NCBI GenBank assembly: GCA_000803105.1
Contig: JTDA01000010.1
Coordinates: 1-64,000 of the forward strand
Origin: Coprobacter secundus
GTDB taxonomy: Bacteria > Bacteroidota > Bacteroidia > Bacteroidales > Coprobacteraceae
DNA: 64,000 bases
Direction of reading: 5' to 3'
The notes under the pieces were generated by a model. That model made no database searches. It was not told the origin of the DNA and worked only from the letters and a program-made list of their open reading frames with translations. The translations under genes were made by a program, and so were the position numbers. Positions 45,030-53,415 of the stretch are shown here, piece after piece. Each line of letters begins with the position of its first letter. Position 1 is the stretch's first letter.

Positions 45030-46739
45030 TTACCGGGAAAGGAGGTTCTTGTCTATGTCTACGTTATCGCACTGTTCTATGTCGATTATATTTTCTATCG
45101 TCCCGGAGGATGAAACAAAATAGTTGTCTTTTATTTCTACTCCATCGGTACAGCGAACGGATATGGCCTTTCCGGGCTTCAGCCGGAACCGGTTGGAGAG
45201 TATCCGGATATTGCGGTGCACGGCTCCTTCGTACTTGTCATTTTCGGGGAAAACGCCGATTACCGGAGTACCGCACCCAATAAATGTATTGTCGCGGATG
45301 GTCACATCGCGCACGGGACCGGACTCATACCAGTTGCGGGCGTCATCGGATATGAATACGGCACTCATGGGGGTACGGTAAAAGGTATTGTCGCGGATAA
45401 GTACTTTCCCTCTTGTCGTTACCAGAATGCCCCGGGTGGGAGTACGGGCAAAATAGTTGCCGGCTATTTCTACATCGGGGGTCCATGTAATGTTCTCGAC
45501 GACGATATTTTGTTGTTCCAGGTGGGCGGGAAGGGTTGTATCTACTGTCAACAATATTTCATAATTGTCGAGCCTCTGAACGGACTTTACCGTCGCACGG
45601 CTTTTGCACAACAGAGTATGTGCGTCGGCCAGTTCTATCTTATCGCCCTTGAAGAATGCTTCGAAACCGTACGACTGCGGATGCATAAAACGGACTTTTA
45701 TTTGCCGGGGCGAAGGATAGCCTACGGCTTTCAGATGTGTACCGTGTATGTTTATCGGGTCGTCTTGTGCCCCTTCGAACCGAGAGTTCAGGATTTTCAG
45801 TTTGCCCTTGCATCCGGACATCTGCACGAAGTCGGCAAATCCGGCACAGGTGCGCCCTGTCCCCAATTCGGGTTCGCAGAAAATGCGGTCATAGGTGAGG
45901 TTTTCGGAGTACTGGCCTACGATGCCGAAGTTACCGAGGAAGTGAAAGCGGATATTTTGCAGGGTTATGTTTTTACTTTTATGGATGAATCCGCAAGCTT
46001 CATCCCGTATGGCGTCTCTCATCTGATAGACTTGCCCGGGTTTTATTCCGTCGGGTCGGCGGCTGTAATCGAACCGGATGATTTTGTGTTCCAGCTCGGT
46101 AACTTGCACAAGGTTGTCGAGGGGGGAAGCACAACGGAGGGTTTCATTGATTCCAGGGTGGAATACTTGCGGGGCTACGGGTTGCGTGAAGCTCCACCCT
46201 TCTCCTATCCACCGGAGTTTTCCTCCGGATATTTCATACCGGGTGTCATCGTGTATGCGGGCTGTCATGTGGGTATCACCGACTTCGAGCACCGTCATTT
46301 CGGGTACGGTGGGGTCTGCTGCCACGAGGGTGAAATTACGGAGCACGATGTTTTCGCAACTGTCTATGACAAAAGTGGTCATCTCTCCGTGGGTGATGAG
46401 CCTTGCTCCTCCTCCGTCTATGATTACATTCCTCAGTCCTTTGAGCCACAATCCTATGTGTTTTACAGGGTGGGGATTTTCGGACGAGGATGTGGTATTG
46501 GATATGTAATAGAGTTGGTGTGAGGCGTGACTGCGGGATATGTGGTAATCGCCCTGCCGTAACTGTATGGTTACGGGTGCATGCTTCTTTTCCCGGGAGA
46601 GGTGTATGGCGGCCTGGATTTCCCGGGTCATGTCTTTTTCTGCCGGATAGATGTCGATTGTTTCTGCTTGTAGTGCCGAGATGCTGAATAGTGCTGCGGT
46701 AAGCAGGGTGATTGCGTAACGGGGAGATATTTTTTTCAT
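45030..46739 (-). CDS. GH110 alpha-1,3-galactosidase (right-handed beta-helix)
   Basis: 569 residues, signal peptide ending SALQA (about residue 25). GH110 inverting enzymes remove terminal alpha-1,3-galactose, including from blood group B antigen (subfamily A) or also from linear alpha-Gal (subfamily B). The protein is a beta-helix with the repeated pattern N-x-x-N-x-F (VTIRDNTFIG, IRILSNRFRL, VEIKDNYFVS) and the conserved block FEGAQDDPINIHGTHLKAVG, whose Asp326-Asp327 pair corresponds to the catalytic aspartates. TYEISGGKLRWIGEGW and FHFLGNFGIVGQ also fit. The subfamily cannot be settled by eye. Last gene of the region 4 hydrolase array, 29 bases after GH92. Confidence 0.9.
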   Translation of the reverse strand: MKKISPRYAITLLTAALFSISALQAETIDIYPAEKDMTREIQAAIHLSREKKHAPVTIQLRQGDYHISRSHASHQLYYISNTTSSSENPHPVKHIGLWLKGLRNVIIDGGGARLITHGEMTTFVIDSCENIVLRNFTLVAADPTVPEMTVLEVGDTHMTARIHDDTRYEISGGKLRWIGEGWSFTQPVAPQVFHPGINETLRCASPLDNLVQVTELEHKIIRFDYSRRPDGIKPGQVYQMRDAIRDEACGFIHKSKNITLQNIRFHFLGNFGIVGQYSENLTYDRIFCEPELGTGRTCAGFADFVQMSGCKGKLKILNSRFEGAQDDPINIHGTHLKAVGYPSPRQIKVRFMHPQSYGFEAFFKGDKIELADAHTLLCKSRATVKSVQRLDNYEILLTVDTTLPAHLEQQNIVVENITWTPDVEIAGNYFARTPTRGILVTTRGKVLIRDNTFYRTPMSAVFISDDARNWYESGPVRDVTIRDNTFIGCGTPVIGVFPENDKYEGAVHRNIRILSNRFRLKPGKAISVRCTDGVEIKDNYFVSSSGTIENIIDIEQCDNVDIDKNLLSR

Positions 46740-46768
46740 ATATCAAGTTTTTCCAAATATACAAAATT

Positions 46769-49063
46769 TTACATCAGCGGTTCCTCAACGGGCCTCATTT
46801 CGGGCTTTTTTCCCCAGGATGAGGGTTTTACTCCCATTTTGAATTCCAATGTTCCTCCCTGCAGAATGTCTTGGTGGGTGATATATGTCTTGTCGTATTT
46901 TTTCCCGTTGAGGCGAACGGATTGTATATAGATTTCTTTATCGTTCTTTTTCGGGGCTTTTACGGTAAAGGAGTTTCCTCCTGGCAGGTGTATATCGGCT
47001 TGTTCCAACAGGGGCGAACCTATTACGTATATTCCGCTTGCGGGATTTACCGGATAGAATCCCATGGCACTGAAGATGTACCATGATGACATTTCGCCAC
47101 AGTCGTCGTTCCCGGCATAACCTGCGGAGGTATTGTCGTACAGATTGTTGAGGATATATGATACGTATTGCTGGGTCTTCCAGGGTTGTCCTACGTAGTT
47201 GTACAGATATGCGACATGGTGGCTGGGCTCGTTGCCGTGGGCGTATTGTCCGATAAATCCCGAGGCATTATCGTTTTTCTCCCCGCTGGTATGGGTGGAT
47301 GTGAAGAAGTGGTCGAGCTTTTCGGCAAAGGCTTTGTCTCCTCCGGTGAGTCTTACCAATGATTTTATGTTGTGGGGGACGTACCAGAAGTATTGCCAGG
47401 CGTTTCCTTCGGTAAAGGGGTAGCCTCCGTTGGCTCCGTATTTGTAGGGGTCGAAGGGGGTTATCCAGTTGCCTTTATCGTCTTTGGGCTGAAAGAAGCG
47501 CGTTTCGGGATTGAAGAGGTTGCGGTAGTTTTCCGAGCGTCCGGCAAAGTAGCGGCAATCGTCTTCTTTGCCGAGTTTTTTAGCCAGACGTGCCACGCAC
47601 CAGTCATCGAAGGAAAATTCGAGGGTGATGGAAACGGATTGGGATTGTATGTTCTCGGGCATATAGCCGTATTTGTCCCACACGTCGAAAGGTGAATTGG
47701 GATGGGATATGAGAGAACTTTTCCTAACGGCTTCGTATGCTTTTTCCATATCGATACCGGGTATGCCTTTCTGTATGGCGTCTACAATGACCGGGATGGC
47801 GTGGTTGCCTATCATACAGTAGTTGTCTTGTCCCCATAGTTGCCATACGGGGAGATAGCCATAGTAGTCGTACTGCCGTATCATGCTTTTTATAAAGTGG
47901 GCGGAGCGGTCGGGGTGGATGAGCGTATAGAGAGGGTGCGCCGCCCGGTAGGTATCCCACAGGGAGAAGGTGGAGTAATGCTTGTCATTTCCCGAGAGCC
48001 GGCGTACGGTGTAGTCGGCTGCCATATAGTCCCCGTTTGCATCAGACATTATATTGGGTTGTATCATCGTGTGATAGAGGGCTGTGTAGAATATTTCTTT
48101 TTGAAGGTCGGTACCCTGAACCTGTATCTTGCCTAATTCGGCATTCCACATGCCGGATGCTTGGCGAACAACATCGTCAAAATCCCATCCGGGTATCTCG
48201 GCCGACATGTTTTGTATGGCGTTTTCTATCGAGACGGGCGACAGGGCTACTTTTGCCATTACGGTCGTATTGTGCCGGGTATCGAAGTCAAATACGGCTT
48301 TCAGTGCAGTACCGTTTATGACCGGCATGTTGTGGTATATACGGGAACCATCGGCCAACAAGACGTTTTTTATCGGTTGGGAAAATCGGATACGAAAGTA
48401 TATCTTCCTCAATTTGGCCCAACCAGTAATGATACGGTAGCCGTCGACGGTACAGGGGTCGACGATGCGTATCTGGGAGTTGATGATACGGCGCCCCCAG
48501 CTACCTTTATTGGCGGAATGGTCGAGGTCTAAAACAATATGCGAACTGTCTGCTCCTTGGGGGTAACGGTAACGGTGCATGCCTACCCGGGCGGAGGCCG
48601 TCAGCTCGGCATCGATTCCGTAGCTATCGAGTGTCACTTTGTAATATCCGGGGGAGGCTGATTCTCTGTCATGAGAGAATGCCGACTGGTATCCGGTACC
48701 GCTCCGGGGAGACTCTTGGGCTTCTATACAGGTTTTTCCGGTGGTCGGCATCAGCAGGATATCGATAAAATCGGAGGCTCCTGTACCGCTCAAACGGGTA
48801 TGGCTGAAGCCTATTATCTGCCGGTCGTTGTAATCGTATCCCGATGCTTGTGCCCAGTCGGGGGCAACCCGGGTATCGGGGCTCAACTGTACCATGCCGA
48901 AAGGGACTGTCGCTCCGGGATAATTATTGCCGGAGAGGCTATTGGCTACTGCTCCTGTACCGATAAAGGGGTTTACCCATTCTACGGGGGTCTTGTCGGC
49001 ATGTACCGTTGCCCCGATGCTGATACTGATAGTAAATGTCAATGCTAACAGTTTGTTTTTCAT
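46769..49063 (-). CDS. GH92 exo-alpha-mannosidase
   Basis: 764 residues, signal peptide ending TVHA (about residue 22). GH92 are calcium-dependent inverting alpha-mannosidases acting mainly on host high-mannose or complex N-glycans. N-terminal beta-sandwich starts VEWVNPFIGTG ... NNYPGATVPFGMVQLSPDTR; (alpha/alpha)6 barrel with general acid Glu552 in EGNAWQYFWYVPHN and the base Asp653/Asp654 in GNDDCGEMSSWYIFSAMGFYPV. All family hallmarks are intact. Linkage preference (alpha-1,2, 1,3, 1,4 or 1,6) needs comparison beyond inspection. 89 bases after the sialate esterase gene. Confidence 0.95.
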   Translation of the reverse strand: MKNKLLALTFTISISIGATVHADKTPVEWVNPFIGTGAVANSLSGNNYPGATVPFGMVQLSPDTRVAPDWAQASGYDYNDRQIIGFSHTRLSGTGASDFIDILLMPTTGKTCIEAQESPRSGTGYQSAFSHDRESASPGYYKVTLDSYGIDAELTASARVGMHRYRYPQGADSSHIVLDLDHSANKGSWGRRIINSQIRIVDPCTVDGYRIITGWAKLRKIYFRIRFSQPIKNVLLADGSRIYHNMPVINGTALKAVFDFDTRHNTTVMAKVALSPVSIENAIQNMSAEIPGWDFDDVVRQASGMWNAELGKIQVQGTDLQKEIFYTALYHTMIQPNIMSDANGDYMAADYTVRRLSGNDKHYSTFSLWDTYRAAHPLYTLIHPDRSAHFIKSMIRQYDYYGYLPVWQLWGQDNYCMIGNHAIPVIVDAIQKGIPGIDMEKAYEAVRKSSLISHPNSPFDVWDKYGYMPENIQSQSVSITLEFSFDDWCVARLAKKLGKEDDCRYFAGRSENYRNLFNPETRFFQPKDDKGNWITPFDPYKYGANGGYPFTEGNAWQYFWYVPHNIKSLVRLTGGDKAFAEKLDHFFTSTHTSGEKNDNASGFIGQYAHGNEPSHHVAYLYNYVGQPWKTQQYVSYILNNLYDNTSAGYAGNDDCGEMSSWYIFSAMGFYPVNPASGIYVIGSPLLEQADIHLPGGNSFTVKAPKKNDKEIYIQSVRLNGKKYDKTYITHQDILQGGTLEFKMGVKPSSWGKKPEMRPVEEPLM

Positions 49064-49152
49064 ATTGTCTATTTTTTTCTTTTTCCGGTTTGTGTATCAT
49101 GCAGGTTACAACTTGTCTTTTTCTCTGCCTTTCCAAAGGGAAAGATTCTGCA

Positions 49153-51108
49153 TTACCAGTTGTCGGTGCGGAAGGGCGACGCGGGCAACCCTTCGGCATT
49201 GTAGAGTGTGCTTTCTATATTGTTGCCCCAACCGTAGCGAACTGCCACAGGGTATTTCACTTCGGGAGAGGAAAGTATCACTTTGTTTCCGGATATGACA
49301 GCGTAGGCTTTGTGGAAACGGTGGTCGGGCCCGGATATGACAAAACCTTTGAGTTCGCCGCCTTTAGCTTGCAATCCTCCGCCTGTGCAGGAAAATTCTA
49401 CTTCTACGCGGTCTCCGTCGACCCGATAGGTTGCGTAGCGGGGACCGGAACAAGTAAGGTCTTTGCCGTAGGTGTCTGCCAGTGCAATGAGCGACAGGCG
49501 CCGGCCCACTTCTTGCTTGTTTTTGGGGTGTATGTCACCGGCTTCTCCGATGTCATATATGACGGCCATACCGGTATGTTCCATACAGAGGGCTTTGGCC
49601 TGGGCTTCACGCAGCTCGGGCCAGGGGCTTTCTTCTTGCCCGTCTACGCGTTCCATGAAGTTGGCCAACTGCACGAAGTAGAAGGGCATATCGGGATTGT
49701 TCCACTTATCGCGCCAATCGTGTATAAGCGCTTGAAAGAGGTCGGTATACTCGACTGCCCGTCCGACATTAGCTTCTCCCTGATACCAGATAACGCCTTT
49801 TACGGGGAACGTCACGAGAGGGTGTACCATCGCATTATAGAGTACGGTGGGATAACTTGAGCTTCCTACGGGCGATACGGGTGCAATAGGATATTTTGCC
49901 AATGAGAGCCCGATATCGTATTTCCACTTACCTGCCAGGGGGATTTTATCCTGTGCTGATGAGAGATACATGTCTTCTGCCTTACCGTGAATGCCTCCTT
50001 CGCCTCCGTAGTCGGATACACGTACGGTAATAACGGCTTTACCGGGTTTTACCATTTTCGCAGGTATCGTATAGAGTCTGGGGGTGGTAAATCCTGACCC
50101 TCGTGCGGCTTCTTCTCCGTTCCAGTACAGGATGTCTTCGTCGTCAATCATCGCCAGGCTGAGGGTCAAGTCCTGCCCTGCCCATGCTGCGGGTATCTCG
50201 ACCGTCCGACGAAACCACACTGTGCCGTCAAAGTTTTTCAGTCCTTTTCCTTCCCAGTATCCGGGCAAGTCCATTTCTTCCCAGCGGGTATCGTCATAGT
50301 CGGGCATGCACCAATACGGGCGCCGGTCTTTATAGCCCCGGTCGTCGGTGAGCAATCCGGCTCTCCAGTTGTCCATTTTCGAGATGTAGCGTTCCTGCAT
50401 CTTTGCCGCATCAAAGTTCATCCGGCTCAAATCGCGCATTTCGTCAACATATCCGTACACATTTTTCAAGGTATTGTAGCTCGTCCATGCTTCTGCAGGA
50501 GTGCCGCCCCAGGTACAGTCGATAACTCCGACCGGAATACCGAGTTCCTGCCACAGACGACGGGCAAAGAAGTACCCCAGTGCGGAAAATTCGGGTACGG
50601 ATGCGGGAGAGCATTCTTGCCAGCCTCCCATTGTCGAAGCAACGTCGGCTGCGGGAGCAAGCGATGTTGCTTTTTTTACCTGAAACAGGCGTATACAGGG
50701 ATAATCGGCAGCGGCCACTTCCTGTTCGTAGTTCAAGACTTTGCCCCAGCCTGCTACGGGCATTTCCATATTGGACTGTCCGGAACAGAACCAGACTTCT
50801 CCTATCAGGATATTGCGCAAGGTGATTTTTTTCCCGTCCGAGATGGTTATGTCAAAGGGCCCTCCAGCTTCGGGGGTGGGTATGCGCACGCTCCAGTTCC
50901 CTTCGGCATCGGAGTGAAAACGGTATTGCTCATGGTCCCACCCGGTAGTTACGGTCATTTTCTTACCGGCGGCAGCTTTTCCGTAGAGGGTAACTTGTGT
51001 TTTTTGCTGCAAGACCATATTGTCGGTGAATATGGCGGGCAACGTGACTTTTGCCCGGGCGCTTCCGACGACCAGGCAAAGGCATAACAGGATAAATAGC
51101 TTTTTCAT
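49153..51108 (-). CDS. Sialate O-acetylesterase (SGNH hydrolase with GH2-like jelly-roll insertion)
   Basis: 651 residues, signal peptide ending GSARA (about residue 20). The enzyme removes O-acetyl groups from sialic acid, letting sialidases act on mucins. SGNH layout: CSGQSNMEMPV with nucleophile Ser112, WGGTPAEAWTS, the inserted jelly roll about 270-390 (WFRRTVEIPAAWAGQDLTL), GVIWYQGEANVGR near 440, and the distal Asp-His pair in GEAGDIHPKNKQEVGRRL near 540. Complete catalytic set. No sialidase is seen in this window, so the esterase would act with an enzyme encoded elsewhere; other acetylated sugars remain possible. Between GH3 (43 bases) and GH92. Confidence 0.9.
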   Translation of the reverse strand: MKKLFILLCLCLVVGSARAKVTLPAIFTDNMVLQQKTQVTLYGKAAAGKKMTVTTGWDHEQYRFHSDAEGNWSVRIPTPEAGGPFDITISDGKKITLRNILIGEVWFCSGQSNMEMPVAGWGKVLNYEQEVAAADYPCIRLFQVKKATSLAPAADVASTMGGWQECSPASVPEFSALGYFFARRLWQELGIPVGVIDCTWGGTPAEAWTSYNTLKNVYGYVDEMRDLSRMNFDAAKMQERYISKMDNWRAGLLTDDRGYKDRRPYWCMPDYDDTRWEEMDLPGYWEGKGLKNFDGTVWFRRTVEIPAAWAGQDLTLSLAMIDDEDILYWNGEEAARGSGFTTPRLYTIPAKMVKPGKAVITVRVSDYGGEGGIHGKAEDMYLSSAQDKIPLAGKWKYDIGLSLAKYPIAPVSPVGSSSYPTVLYNAMVHPLVTFPVKGVIWYQGEANVGRAVEYTDLFQALIHDWRDKWNNPDMPFYFVQLANFMERVDGQEESPWPELREAQAKALCMEHTGMAVIYDIGEAGDIHPKNKQEVGRRLSLIALADTYGKDLTCSGPRYATYRVDGDRVEVEFSCTGGGLQAKGGELKGFVISGPDHRFHKAYAVISGNKVILSSPEVKYPVAVRYGWGNNIESTLYNAEGLPASPFRTDNW

Positions 51109-51151
51109 ATTTTTTTACTGCTGGTGGTTGTTTTTCTATGTGTCGTATTTT

Positions 51152-53413
51152 TCAGCGGACTATTATTGTCCGTACAAAATGTATTTGGTCTGATGCGCTT
51201 CCTACTTGTATCTCAAATTCTCCGGGCTCTACCACTTTCTGCATACGGGTATTGTACAGGGCGAGTTCCGAGAGAGGCAACGTAAGTTCGACGGTCTTTG
51301 TCCCACCGGCTTCGACAGAGATTTTGTCGAAAGCTTTCAACTGCTGAACCGGTGTCGCCACAGTGCTTATTTTGTCTCTTACGTAGAGTTGCACTACTTC
51401 CTTGCCGTCTCTTTTTCCTGTATTCTCTACTGTAACCTTGACTTTGAGTATGCCATCTGCCGTCAGGAGGGTATCGCTCAGGACACAGCCGGTGTACCGG
51501 AATGTCGTATAGCTGAGCCCGTAACCAAAATTCCATAGGGGGTCGGGCTTATCGAATATATAGTGACCCTTGGGTTCGTCGGGAGTCCCGGGCTGGTCGA
51601 AGGGTTCTTCGCGGTCGGTAACATAGTGATTGTAGAAACAAGGTGTATTGCCCGTACTTCGGGGGAAGGAAACGTTTACTTTTCCCGAAGGGTTTACCTT
51701 GCCTGTAAGAATGTCTGCCAAGGTATTGCCCTGCTGCTCTCCGGCATACCACTGCACCAGAAGGGCATCGGCATTTTCTTTTACCCACGGCATTGCCAAA
51801 GGCTTACCGGCAATGAAAACGACAATGAGCGGTTTGCCGGTCTTTTTTATTTCCTTTAAGAGGGTCAGTTGCTCCCCGGGCAGCTCCAGAGAGGAGAGGT
51901 CGAATCCTTCACCGCTTGTAGAGTATCTGGGCGAACGTCCCAGATAGGTGCTCCGCGTACCTATGGCGACTATGGCTATATCGCTCCGGCGGGCTACTTC
52001 AACGGCTTCTGCTATCTTGCTTTTGTCACGGCTCCACCAGTCACAACCTTGGGCATAATTGATGGCAACTCGGTCTCCCACAACGTTTTTAAGTCCCTGT
52101 AACAAGGTTATTCCTTCGTCGGTGTCGCTTGTCGTCCACGAATAGTCGCCCATGACTGTCTGGTCGGCATTGGGCCCGATGACGGCTATGGATTTGTAGC
52201 GTGTGATGTCCAACGGAAGTATGCCGTTTTTGTTCTCCAGCAAAATCGCACTCTCGTCGGCTATGGCTTTCGACAGTGCTATCTTCTCTTTGCTGCGTAC
52301 TACTTTTTTCACTTGTTCGGGGTCGCCATAAGGTGCATCGAAGAGCCCGAGGCGAAATTTTACTGTCAGTATTCTTCTTACTGCCCGGTCGATGTATTTC
52401 TCGTCTAACCTCCCGTCGGCCACCATCTTTTCAAGGGTTTCGTAAGAAGAGTCTATATTCAGGTCTACCCCTGCTTCGAGTGCCATTTTTGCGGCTTCTT
52501 CCCGAGTAGCTGCTGCCCGGTGGAATGTGTGCAACCGCTCTACCGAGCCCCAGTCGGAATATACGTATCCGTCGAATCCCAGCTCCTCGCGCAACAGCTC
52601 GGTCATGTAGTAATAAGAACCGGTTACGGGTACACCGTCATAGGCACTGTAACATGTCATGACGGCCATCGGGGCGGTGCTCCGTATCACTTTTTCAAAG
52701 GGGTACAGGTACAGGCTTCTCAATTCTCTTTCTCCCCCGCTTACTCCGGCACAGTTCAGCCCGCCGGCAGGCGTACCGTGTGCTACAAAGTGCTTGGGCA
52801 TACAGGTTATGTCGTATTCTTGGTATCCTTCGATAAAGGCTTCGCCCATGCGGGCTATGAGATAGGGGTCTTCGCCATAGGTTTCTTCTACCCTTCCCCA
52901 CCGTAATTCCCGGGCAATGTCGAGCACAGGCGAGAGGATTTGGTGTATACCTATTGCCCGGGCTTCTTCTCCGGCTGCCCGGGTCATCTGCCGAACCAGC
53001 GAGGGATTGAAAGTGCTGCCTTGTGCCAATGCGTGGGGAAAGATGGTACAGCCATTCTGCAATATGCCTTCTATGCCTTCGGCTGAAGTGAGTACGGGAA
53101 TGCCGAGGCGGGTATTGGTCTTCATGTATGTCTGTAATGCGCGGTACATTACGGCACAGTCGAAAGCGGGCATACTCATCTCATGCGTAGTGCCAAAACT
53201 TCTTCCGGCAAAGATTTTGTCTATATCTTCGAGCTTGCCTGATGCCCGGTTTTGCAACTGGTCTATTTTTTCTTGCAACGTCATCCGCGAGAGCAGGTCG
53301 TCGACCCGCTGCTGTACGGGTGCCGAAGCGTCTTTATACAAGGGCATTGCCCCTGTTGCAGACAGCGATGTTGCAGCAAGGGCAATGGAAATGGTTATGA
53401 GGTACTTTTTCAT
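51152..53413 (-). CDS. GH3 beta-glycosidase (beta-glucosidase type)
   Basis: 753 residues, signal peptide ending SATGA. Three-domain GH3: TIM barrel about 30-360 with KHFVAHG and nucleophile Asp287 in VYSDWGSV; alpha/beta sandwich about 380-600 with STSGEGFDLSSLELPGEQ carrying the acid/base Glu region and GPNADQTVMGDYSW; fibronectin-III-like domain about 640-753. Retaining exo-enzyme, usually removing beta-linked glucose, but GH3 includes xylosidases and N-acetylglucosaminidases; the presence of the full C-terminal sandwich argues against the two-domain NagZ type. It starts 2 bases after the stop of the GH2 gene upstream. Confidence 0.93.
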   Translation of the reverse strand: MKKYLITISIALAATSLSATGAMPLYKDASAPVQQRVDDLLSRMTLQEKIDQLQNRASGKLEDIDKIFAGRSFGTTHEMSMPAFDCAVMYRALQTYMKTNTRLGIPVLTSAEGIEGILQNGCTIFPHALAQGSTFNPSLVRQMTRAAGEEARAIGIHQILSPVLDIARELRWGRVEETYGEDPYLIARMGEAFIEGYQEYDITCMPKHFVAHGTPAGGLNCAGVSGGERELRSLYLYPFEKVIRSTAPMAVMTCYSAYDGVPVTGSYYYMTELLREELGFDGYVYSDWGSVERLHTFHRAAATREEAAKMALEAGVDLNIDSSYETLEKMVADGRLDEKYIDRAVRRILTVKFRLGLFDAPYGDPEQVKKVVRSKEKIALSKAIADESAILLENKNGILPLDITRYKSIAVIGPNADQTVMGDYSWTTSDTDEGITLLQGLKNVVGDRVAINYAQGCDWWSRDKSKIAEAVEVARRSDIAIVAIGTRSTYLGRSPRYSTSGEGFDLSSLELPGEQLTLLKEIKKTGKPLIVVFIAGKPLAMPWVKENADALLVQWYAGEQQGNTLADILTGKVNPSGKVNVSFPRSTGNTPCFYNHYVTDREEPFDQPGTPDEPKGHYIFDKPDPLWNFGYGLSYTTFRYTGCVLSDTLLTADGILKVKVTVENTGKRDGKEVVQLYVRDKISTVATPVQQLKAFDKISVEAGGTKTVELTLPLSELALYNTRMQKVVEPGEFEIQVGSASDQIHFVRTIIVR

Positions 53414-53415
53414 GA